From Hydnum rufescens UP504 (taxonomy: Eukaryota > Basidiomycota > Agaricomycetes > Cantharellales > Hydnaceae), in the NCBI GenBank assembly GCA_014904985.1, contig MU128942.1, forward strand, positions 176,034-240,033: a stretch of DNA of 64,000 bases, given 5' to 3'. Shown one piece after another: positions 1-9,003 of the stretch (position 1 is the first letter of the stretch; the number at the start of each line of letters is the position of its first letter). The position numbers and the translations under genes were made by a program. Below the pieces are notes generated by a model. The model had not been told where the DNA came from. It worked only from the letters and a program-made list of their open reading frames with translations, and ran no database searches.

Positions 1-2268
1 GTCGTCATCTAAGAATTTTCCAGCATTGAGTCATCGCAAGGGCACGGAGCGCGGCGAGATAGATGCTCAGCTTGAAATAATGCCCGGCGATAGGAAAGCT
101 TCAATGATGAGCCTCCCCCCAGGATCAATATTCCGGGAGCCAAGGCAGACACCCGAGAAGGGCCGCAGAATCTACTCAGCCAGTCATGAAGAGGCAAGGC
201 CGGCAATCCACACGCGGATGATAAATTTCAGGTGGGGCGTAGCGTTGTGGCCACATCCAATGCTGTTGCCAACAAGATAGAGCCGACGCACAAAGGCATT
301 CAAGTCTTGGATGGGCGCCCGACCTGAAAGAAACCCAGAGCCAATACCTCTCTGCCGGCCTCAGGCACAATCGAATATCATGAGCCGGTTGACGTCATGA
401 GTATTCGAAATATGTGGCCTGGGGGATAACCAAGCACAACGAGGATGCATACAGTACTGGCTGCGGGTGCCTGTCCAGGGGGAATGAGCCGAGAGGGCTG
501 TGCCTTGGAGACACCTGCGATGTGATTACAGCCGACAGATCCCCGCAGCAAGCTAGATCGATCTTGAAGGAATAGGAATAACAAAGCGTGCGCTGGGCAA
601 TTCCATGCGCCCCTGCGGCGGATATCGAGGTTTGTTCTTCCGTGTAAACCATGAACGGGGCCTGGATCTGAATTTGGATGACACGAGTTGGAGATAGAGC
701 CCTAAACAAACCCATTCAAATAATTTCCCCTAGGAGAGAAAGGCACACGAGCAGGCCACGGCAGAACCAGGAACTTGAGAAAGAGGCCTATTCGGGACAG
801 GCAGGACAGGAAGTGAGATGGAGGCTCCTGCGAGCAAACGAAGGGACGAAAGGAGAAAGTGCAGTAACAGACTATAATGCAGGCGCCGCGCGCTGCCAGC
901 GATAGCAAGGTGAATTAGCGGGCATGATGGTAGCCCCAAGTGCTATAAATGGGCAATGGAGTCTGCCATTCGAATCATGTCAGTATACACCATAAAGGGG
1001 ACCTTCATTGGATATTTTCCCACAATAGCGAGGAATCCAAAAGCCGATATAGGTGTACCAGGAACGGGGGTGATAATGATGACATCTAGGGCACAAAAAG
1101 TGGGGGCATTTTTTTCCATGACCACCGCTACACCCAAGCCGGTACAGGTCCGGGGAGGTCCACCCGCACGCGCCAGCCAGCCAAAGTGAATCCAAGGGAC
1201 AGCAGGGAAACAGGATATGTAACATGTCGCCCCTTCCTGAGGCTCCGGAGCGTCCAGAGTTGTGGGGCATGTCCAGTTGGTCAACTTGGTCGTGATGGAC
1301 TTACAGAACTGCCGGGCGGCCGCCGCTCGCAGATTAACGGCCCTGTGGTCTTGGATTAAGGCCACAGGATTGGCCAGTATAACGTACTGTACATGAGGCG
1401 CGCGCGCCCACGCCTTGCTGCAGGACGCTCTGGGGAATTCGTGCCCAACGCTCGCGACCAGTGGCCCCCAGTGAATGAGGCATAGAGACGCGAGCGAGTG
1501 AATGGTCTCCCTTCTTAGGTAATTTCGACATTGGTTGCCGCGGCGCTCTTGCGAGCACTGGTCTGATTTGAGTTTTGCCGATCTTGCTGGCGAAGGCACT
1601 GTCTCTACTTCCAGGAACATGCCGGGCTGTCTGAGCCAATCAACTCTGTGCGTGTTGAGGAATAACTTGGGTGTAATATATATTGGGCTCAGCCCGTTGC
1701 CCTTGGTGCCCTATCGGGCAGTGCTTGCATGTAGCGTTATAATTATCGCCCCAACTTTGAGAAACTAAGGCACGAAAGGCGGGCGGGAAAGAAAATTGAT
1801 TCAACCGAGGAAATAAACTAACCAGAACGAAGCCTGTGTACTTGTAACTCGCTGTCTGCGATTGAGGACTGCATCACAGGAGATACATTATTTTAGTTGG
1901 GTGTACATAAGGTGACTGGATACGAGAGACAAGACAATGGCAGATCGCACACTTTTGTTGCATTTCTGGGGTTGTTGAAAAGTTTGGTCCAGTGGGAAGA
2001 TACTTCGACGGTGTGCAGACAGGTGTGGAATGCAAGTAGAAGAGAGGAAAGAAACACGGATGCTAACTGGATTAGAATGGAACGCTCCTCTGTGCTTGTG
2101 CACAGTCTTGCAACGGTAAGAGAGGAGAGTGAAAACGAAAAAGGCAACGAATGAAACAAGTTGAAAAGGCGAAGGATGAAGGAGAGAGGAGATAACCGTC
2201 GGATGATATCGCGTAAAGTGGAATATTCAAGGACGAGGAGGACCGCCTGTGAAGGTCGCCTGGTTGGA
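1..2268. other. CpG-rich intergenic DNA, no supported gene
   Basis: I find no coding region here that I can support. The longest open frame (943-1620, minus, 225 codons) has no recognisable domain, signal peptide or intron structure, and is about as long as expected by chance in GC-rich DNA. Base composition differs clearly from the CpG-poor transposon block further right. A short phrase (FMVYT) occurs in minus-strand frames near 650 and 990, which could be a decayed local duplication, but I cannot name it. Confidence 0.4.
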
Positions 2269-2840
2269 TTACTAATGGGTCAGGGCGAGTCGACGATCAG
2301 CGTAGGTGGAATAAGGGACTCACTGGATCCTCCCCAGCGGGAGTGGGCTCACGAGCATCGAGGGCAGGTTCGACAGCACGCTGTGCAATGGGGTAGAGGG
2401 TGTCAATTTAAAATTTGAGTGTTTAGGGTTTGGGTTTTCGAGTAGGGCGACACAAAGCCTCACCTCGTCTCTAAGTGCCCCTGCAAGACTTGCCTTGCTG
2501 GGGGATCGGTTGTCAAGCTGCGGAGAGCGTATGGCCAGTTTCTGAGCAAGTTCTCCTCGCTGAAGAATAGGGATTAAAGTGTGTCAAGTTGAGTATGAAC
2601 CTGTGCCTACCCCAAGGTTGGACTTGTACGACCGGGCAGCGGGGAGCGTTGGACAGTGCCCGAGGAAAAAGGGAAGCTCACATCACTTACGTGGTTTTCC
2701 GGATGCCCAGGCTGTCAGAGTGGATGAAAACACGTTAGCCGCGTGCATCGTTGCACGATTTCAAAAGGACCGACGGAAGGATAGGCATGCGTTGCAAAGC
2801 CGAGGCCAGCAATAAGAAGAAGCGAGATGAGGACCTTCAT
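2269..2840 (-). CDS. small secreted peptide precursor, 4-5 short exons
   Basis: This gene is seen only after splicing. Exon 1 (2775-2840) encodes a classic signal peptide, MKVLISLLLIAGLGFATHA, then YPS. Intron 1 (2712-2774) has donor GTCGGT, branch GCTAACG and acceptor GACAG. Exon 2 is 2691-2711 (PGHPENH), followed by a GTAAGT donor. Exon 3 (2464-2559) contains the stretch SPQLDNRSPSK. Exon 4 (2324-2380) ends in GEDP. Stop follows either after a further intron (TAA at 2271-2269) or by read-through (TGA near 2297). All proposed exons join in phase 0. The part between exons 2 and 3 is uncertain and may hide another mini-exon. Its product is presumably secreted; function is unknown. The start at 2840 is preferred over an upstream ATG at 2903, which lies at the edge of an AT-rich TATA-like run. 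The motif SPQLDN resembles the SEQLDN end of the repeat precursor at 4399-5652, which hints at relatedness. Confidence 0.45.
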
Positions 2841-2901
2841 TGGGAGCGGTGGAGGACGGAGAATATTGATGGTGATAAAGGGGTGTGTTTTGTATGAAAA
2901 C

Positions 2902-2925
2902 AATATATCTATATATATATATCCT
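2902..2925 (-). promoter_or_regulatory. TATA-like run upstream of the minus-strand secreted peptide gene
   Basis: An alternating AT stretch (TATATATATATA) lies 62-85 bp upstream of the proposed ATG at 2840, a plausible distance for a fungal core promoter. The match is by eye only. Confidence 0.3.
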
Positions 2926-4330
2926 TTATTAGGATAGCATCTCTACCCTACATGTACATAGGTGTCGGTGCGCTAAAATTCTGCGACTGTAGATTGGCGC
3001 ACATATAGTCTCAATTCAAGCTCAGCTTGGTCGATCAACTGAACATCCTTGGAGATATTTTTGTCTGTGCCAAGGTTGCCGAATGAGAAGGTGTGCTCTT
3101 TTAGGTAACTGAGCAACCAGATGGTCTATCCTGCTACTCGCCTTGGTCGCACAGTCACAGTGAGCTGACACTGCATTTAGCTATCAAGACTTTTATAGTA
3201 CACACTTGCTTTTCACTTTTTGTTCCATACCTTTCTTTGCATTCAAGAAAGGATTCCTCCCCAACTCGATGTGTTATGCTGTGCTACACTCGATGGGGTG
3301 AATTATATAATATGAAGGAAATTACTGGGGAAATTCGAAGTTGGTTGCCTCCGTCCAGAGGGCCGCCGTCACTTCAAGGACCGCATGTGACAGCAAGTTG
3401 ACTAGTCGTGATAACGACCACAAGGCGCCAAGCCTGGCATCAAACTCATTTTCTAGGTGAACAGGCTTCACATTCCCGTTAATGCCGTAATTTCAGGCAC
3501 ACGTGCTCCTCATGATTCCAGTGGGGGCTTTCAGCCTTGAGCTCTGAGTCCGGAGGCCAACGAGACCTTGAGCCGCGGGTTTCAAGGAGAGCTCAAATCG
3601 TGTGATAAGATTACGAGTCCGATGCCAATGTCGCGTGGTAGCACCTGTAGTATATATATAAATCCAGAACAGCCACTACCATATATGGGATAAGCTCTCT
3701 TGCAGGACACCAGCAGGTGACTCTAGTGGGCTGAAGACAAGACATGTGTGATGCGAGCACATTGCCCACTTGCCCATGCGAGGAGTAATGTTTAACCGTG
3801 GATTCATGCCGGATGTTTCCATCGACGTCGGGGACGTCTGGGGCGGTCATGAATGCCTGTACCTTGGCAGGGTGGATCATCCTCACCGCCATCAGGGCCG
3901 CCGTCGACGTCCGCCGGAGCGTGTGAATATGCCCAGTTTGCAGACTGGATTATTTGCCTCGGTGCCGTAAGACCATGTGCAACCCATCCAATCGCGGCGA
4001 AACCAAAAATTGAGAGACCGGAAATGCGAGTGAAGGGCCTTGGAGGACAAGGGCTACAATCACCGTACGGTCAGGCGTTGCTCCATCTCTCCTTATGGCC
4101 GTCCGGCACTGGCAACGTATCCGGCCGCCGTCACTCGGACTGTGCTCCGAGGTATGTCATGCGTGCGTGCAGTGGTGCGTACAGGCACTCCCGGCCCTCT
4201 TACTACCTGCGTTCAGGGGCTAATCCCGTTAGACGGTATTAGATTGCACAGTTCAAGAAAGGCAAACAACCAGGAACGACGGCATGGACCGGGCGGATGC
4301 AACGGGACCTGAAAAGGTCTTCAGCCGACC
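2926..4330. other. intergenic region between two divergent secreted-peptide genes
   Basis: No gene is supported. Overlapping open frames on both strands (3611-4312) show no domain or splice logic. The region separates the minus-strand secreted peptide gene from the plus-strand repeat precursor, so it should hold both promoters. Confidence 0.35.
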
Positions 4331-4338
4331 TTATATAG
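4331..4338 (+). promoter_or_regulatory. TATA box of the repeat-peptide precursor
   Basis: TTATATAG lies 61-68 bp upstream of the ATG at 4399, in otherwise GC-rich DNA. Position and sequence fit a core promoter TATA element. Confidence 0.4.
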
Positions 4339-4398
4339 CCCCCACAGCTGCCGACCGCCCTGTCATTCACTCACTCCTCTACCTGAATCAGAGCAAAT

Positions 4399-5652
4399 AT
4401 GCGATACCTGCCAGCATTTGCTGTCCTTTTCGCGGTCTCCGTTTCTGCAGCCCCAGTCGCCGACGTTTGTCACCGATCTCACTACCGCCCATGTTCTTGT
4501 CTGACTTTCCCTCCGGCTCCCATCTAGGACCACGATGCTGTTAGTGTGACTCTTGACATCCTGCTCCGAGGATGATGCTGAGATTTCCTTCTTGCGTCCT
4601 TTCTTCCTATCCATCAGGTGAAAAGAAGTGACGTTAGCGCGGTGAGCCATCTCTCTTTGACTCAGCCACCGACCGGCTCCTAACCGCTTGCCATCCACAG
4701 CGAGTCTTCACCCCTGAAACCGATACGTTCGTCAGTGGTGGACCCAAGGTAACACACTTTGGCTCGGTCGTTGACCAGCTCGTAACCACTTGCCACCTAT
4801 AGCGAGCCCTCACGCTGGAACCGATACTTTCGTCAGTGGGGGAGCCAAGGTAACACACTTTAGCTCGGTCGTTGACCAGCTCGTAATCACTTGCTATCTA
4901 TAGCGGGCCCTCACGCCCGGAACCGATACTTTCGTCAGTGGTGGACCCAAGGTAACACACTTTGGCCCAGTCGCTGACCAGCTTCTAATCGCTTGCCATC
5001 TATAGCGAGTCTTCACGCCTGAAACCGATACCTTCGTCAGTGGTGGACCCAAGGTAACAGGAGCTTGTTTCTTCCATCTAATTTCCGCCCTCATGTCTGA
5101 TCACTTGTTTTTAGCGATCCGAATTTGCGCCAGATACCTTCAGCAGTGGTGGTACAAAAGTAACTACATCCCCTTTGCATGGTTCCTGAATCCCTTCTCA
5201 TCGTATTTTCGTTCTTCAGCGATCACCTCCGATTGCAGATACGTTTTCGAACGGGGGGACCAGGGTCAGTCCCTTTTTTCGTGTTTCAATTCATCGTCCT
5301 TAACTAAAGCCCTACAATTGCTTCTTCTAGCGAGAAACCGATACGTTCTCCAACGGGGGGACCAAGGTCAGTTCCTTTGTTTCGCGTGTTCAATTCACCT
5401 TGACTAAAGCCTCCAATTGCTTCTGCCAGCGAGAAACGGACACGTTTTCTAGCGGGGGCACCAAGGTCAGTTCTTTCCCGCGTGTTTCAATCCTCCTTGA
5501 TTAAAGCCCTACAATTGCTTCTAGCGAGAAACGGATACGTTTTCCAGCGGGGGGACCAAGGTCAGCTCCTTTGTTCCGCGTGCTTCAATTCTTTCTCCTT
5601 GACTAAAGCCCTAATTCTTCGTCGCCAGCGATCTGAGCAGCTTGACAATTGA
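4399..5652 (+). CDS. secreted Kex2-processed repeat peptide precursor (KEP-like), 13 exons
   Basis: Exons by eye: 4399-4464, 4528-4539, 4618-4641, 4701-4748, 4803-4849, 4904-4951, 5006-5053, 5115-5159, 5220-5264, 5331-5366, 5430-5465, 5525-5560, 5629-5652. Exon 1 encodes a signal peptide, MRYLPAFAVLFAVSVSA, then APVAD. Exon 3 carries a first Lys-Arg. From exon 4 on, each exon starts with Arg (CGA/CGG) and exons 4-12 end in Lys (AAG/AAA) or Arg (AGG), so splicing rebuilds a dibasic site between repeats. Units include VFTPETDTFVSGGP, SEFAPDTFSSGGT, SPPIADTFSNGGT and ETDTFSSGGT (twice); the tail is SEQLDN plus stop. Introns are 54-78 nt with GTAACA, GTCAGT or similar donors; several have a CTAAC/CTAAA-type branch. 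Known for such precursors: ER entry, Kex2 cleavage in the Golgi, release of short peptides (pheromone-, repellent- or RiPP-like roles). The actual role here is inferred only. Exon 5 is 47 nt, one base short of phase, from an indel, a sequencing error, or an exon that is skipped. Confidence 0.75.
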
Positions 5653-6729
5653 CAGTGTTTATTGAGACATTGGGGAATACTTTCTCCTGGTATTTGTTAT
5701 TAACGTGAGATTCTTGGATTTTCTCTGTCCATGGCCGTATCGGGAGTGATTGTTCGCCAACTGTCGCCTGACTTGCGTATAGAATTTAACGCCTTGCGCT
5801 GTGCGGCGAGCAACATTCCGTATCCAGGCTGATAGTACCATATTACCGAACCCTCTTACCTGTCTACTGGACTCCCCCCCTCTCTCCCCTTTCGTCGATC
5901 CCATCTTGTTGGACCAGAATTCTCCCTTCATCTCTCGTCTCCTTTATTATCCCCTTCCGCCCACTGCTACAACGGTTCTCTCGAATCGTGCTCGTAGTAC
6001 CTCCGCTCCCTCAATCCCCTACTTGACATTTCATTTCCCCATTCTTGACCCTTCGCCCTTGTGTGTGTTTCCTGGTTGCTTCGCACGCAAACGAACCTGA
6101 CATATATGCCAGCTTGATAGGTAGTGACCACCCCTGTTCGTGTACCTCCATGTGTGTCCCCGATCCCATTGTGTGTTTTTTATTTTGGGCCGAATGTGGC
6201 CTGTAACCTGTGAATTACCATCCGAAAATAAAGGGGAGACGTTGACAACATGCTGAATTGGCTTAAAAACTAGTTTCGTGGCCGAGTCCGAATGCACTAC
6301 AGTAGCACCCCCGAAGTGCAGCCTCAGATTCTTGGCCGAAATGAAAAATGCGGTTCTCTCAGAGTTTGGGGTGGACCCGGTCGCCCAACAACCGTGCACT
6401 TAGCCATCGCCCTCTTCATATTGGGAACAATGTTTACTGTCGCCTCCTCTCGATTTGGCTCGAGTCGGCCTCGACATCCCCGCGACTTCGGAAGTAGTTG
6501 GCTTATCACTGAAGTTCTCAGACTTGCAGTCGACTTGAGCCTCGACTCCAATTTGGGTATAGTCATGCAACGATGCCTTTATTAATCACCAATCAACTCT
6601 TCTTCCTGCTTCAGATGCACATGTATGGGTATGATTCAACAAGTGGACTCCGATCGAAGTGGCCCTGACTCCAGGCTCAAGCCGTCTCAAGCCTGAGACT
6701 TTAGTCCGAATAATTAGACCAGTCCTGCC
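5653..6729. other. intergenic, no supported gene
   Basis: Pyrimidine-rich stretches (5850-6060) and open frames on both strands are present, but none has domains, splice structure or a good start context. The first part is likely the 3' untranslated region of the repeat-peptide gene. Confidence 0.35.
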
Positions 6730-8230
6730 GTGTTTGCGAATGTGAAAATTTCTGAAGCAAATCGGGACGTGCATATTAATATTATTACTGTAGGCCGTAG
6801 CACTGATCGACTGCCCCTCCCAAGCAGCCAAAGGAGCCAACACGATTCAAGAAACGCAAATTCGATTGCCCCCACCTTATCTTTCGGCTGTTACTGTTTA
6901 GGCACATTTCGAAGGTTTAATAATACAAGTATACATATACCGATATTGTGCTTGGTTTCGCGAGAATGAAAAATCACCCGAATAACAGAGGGCGAAAAAT
7001 TTCGCGCAGGTAAGCGGTTATACAGTAATACGGAGGCATTAAATTACAACATGCTCCGGGCCAAGTCCATAGCAATCGATTAATGATGGTTAGATCATCG
7101 TACGGAGTCGTGCGCGACAGCGGGCCAAAAAAGGGTGTCATTCGAATCCAAGCATGTGTGTCGTCTTAGGGTCTCTGGTGACCATTGGTCTCGTCCCGGG
7201 AAGGAAGAAGGTAACACCTGGATGAAAGTAACACCCGGACCGGACCATGCAGTAATCGCCAAGACTACTGTACAAGGGCGGGAAAGCGATGATGCAACTC
7301 ATCCGGCAGTTGCCGACGCAGTAAGTCATCGCCTTTCGTATTTGGGTATCGTTACCGACCCAAAACTCATTATTTCGACAATCGGACGGTGGTCCCAGGT
7401 TCGAATATGATTATTAAGAATGAAGGACTGCCCCCATCGTATGACGTCGCGGTCAGTGGTAGCGCCCAACGTGAGCTATCATTCTATTTTCCATCGTACA
7501 CGTAGAACCCCCTGACAACATCATCATTTCACTCGTCTCCAGCAGGGGATGCTGCTATCAGCACTGGGAATAGTGGGGATGCAAAGAAACAACAACCGAC
7601 CTCCACAGCGACCATGGACGCCTCCAAGTCCCCACCACCCTCTGGATTGCCGCAACATTTCCATCCCCTCCCGGGATCCTCGTCTCCCTTTGCGCCCCAC
7701 GCAGCAGCGGGCTCCCACACCAACCCAGAGGGTGTAACGCTCTACCACTATCGGAACCCGCGCACACTGCAGACCATCACGACGCATCTCCCGCCTACGC
7801 ACCCCGCGATGCAGTGTCTGCAGCAGGGCGCGCACGTCCCCGGCCCCACACACTGGGGTATCCTCGGCCTCCTCTCAGCCTTATTCTGCTTCCCCATTGG
7901 CGTGGTGCTCTGTTTTGTGGATAGGAGCGTGGTGTGCGATCGGTGTGGGGAGGTGCTGAGTAGTGGAATCTCGGCGTAATCACCCGTCATGGTTTGATGA
8001 TGGAACCATAACGATCGATAACGACCTGGCTAGGGGTATTTCTTCTTCTGTTGCCGTTATGTAAGGTTCTAATTAACACTACCTTCTTGTATTACTTGTT
8101 TGCCTAATCTCCTCATACTGTATGCCACTCCACATTCAGAATTTGTATATGCAATATTACAGTGTCCCACAACATCGGAGGATCATTTATTGAGCCTGTT
8201 ATACTAAGACTGACGTCGGAGCCCAAGTCA
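6730..8230. repeat. segmental duplication block, copy A (partner at 51870-53240)
   Basis: This stretch matches 51870-53240 over its length. Examples are the AT-rich start around GTGCATATTAATATTATTA, the block CACCCGAATAACA (6974 / 52084), the phrase GTGTCATTCGAATCCAAGCA (7136 / 52230) and the whole BRI3-like gene. The second NWD unit lacks this block. It shows that units 1 and 3 of the NWD cluster share a longer common upstream segment. Confidence 0.7.
7614..7979 (+). CDS. BRI3-like small membrane protein (121 aa)
   Basis: A single exon starts at ACCATGG, a good eukaryotic start context. The N-terminal 75 residues are Pro/Ser/His-rich and look disordered. The C-terminal part resembles the brain protein I3 family: a CLQQGAHVPGPTHWG stretch, a hydrophobic membrane segment (about residues 82-103, ILGLLSALFCFPIGVVLCFV) and a CxxC pair (VCDRCG) right after it. 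In animals the family sits in endosomal/lysosomal membranes; a role here is not known. A second copy lies at 52665-53113. Family assignment is from memory of the motif arrangement, not a search. Confidence 0.5.
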   Translation: MDASKSPPPSGLPQHFHPLPGSSSPFAPHAAAGSHTNPEGVTLYHYRNPRTLQTITTHLPPTHPAMQCLQQGAHVPGPTHWGILGLLSALFCFPIGVVLCFVDRSVVCDRCGEVLSSGISA

Positions 8231-8329
8231 GGGAAAGGCGAACTGGACGATTCGACCCGTTGAAATTGGACATCCAAAGGGCTTGAGAAAGAGCGCAAGA
8301 GAAAAGGCCGTCCCAAACCATAGTGGTTG

Positions 8330-9003
8330 CTGTTTCATTCCGTGCTCACCCCCCCAGCGCCTGATTTTATCTTTCATTCGAGTCATTTCTATATTACTGC
8401 CCTGGAATTTCTGCAGATGGGCAGGATCACTACGACCCATCCCTTGCTCGTCCAGAGGAGAGCGCGGCCCAGCCACGAGTCTAGAATGCATGTAGCTCAG
8501 CCTTCATAATATTACGCGAGACCCAGATCTTGCTCGCTTGCGAAGGCCGCGGCAACGACAGTGCAAAGGCGGAGATCAAATTGAAGAGAAGGCCACTGCG
8601 ATAGAAAGGATAGAAGACAAACCTGGATGCCTGTCGACATTGATCTAAAGACTGGCCGTGCTTGCCCAGATCTGTAGGCCATTACAGCCGTGGGGCCACA
8701 ACGGCCATGCATTATGTCAGCAACGCGTATGACCGGGGGATTGAATGTTCCAAAAGGCAGACCGCTCCGAAAACGGATCTTTGACCTCTTAGGACCAGGT
8801 CTGAGTGACACTGGTGGCACCAGCTACCCGTTTCTGAAAGAGCAATGCTGTACATAGTGCTTGGCGAATTTTGATGGGATGCCAGGACTTCCGCCTCGTG
8901 ATCGCAAATCAATTTCCGCCTCCGAGTACTAGTCAATCGTAACACCGTCCATCGTCTTTAAACGTCTGGGAAAGCCATCGGTTGGAGCACTCTCTCGCAC
9001 ATT
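8330..9003. repeat. conserved upstream region of the NWD genes, copy 1
   Basis: The sequence upstream of NWD1 is shared with 17815-18942 (NWD2) and 53375-54039 (NWD3). Shared landmarks include CATTCCGTGCTCACC or its variants, GGCCGTTACAGCC-like text and the CTCTCTCGCACA motif just before each start codon. It should contain the common NWD promoter and 5' untranslated region. No distinct TATA box stands out. Confidence 0.6.

Noticed and set aside
943..1620. 225-codon minus-strand open frame
   Set aside because: No domain, signal or intron logic, and length expected by chance in GC-rich DNA.
4399..5652. dikaritin/ustiloxin-type RiPP precursor
   Set aside because: Repeat layout fits, but the cores lack Tyr and no tailoring enzyme gene is seen in the window; kept only as a general Kex2-processed precursor.
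7385..7410. tRNA-like T-loop GGTTCGAAT (also near 52450)
   Set aside because: No matching acceptor stem, D-arm or anticodon arm around it.
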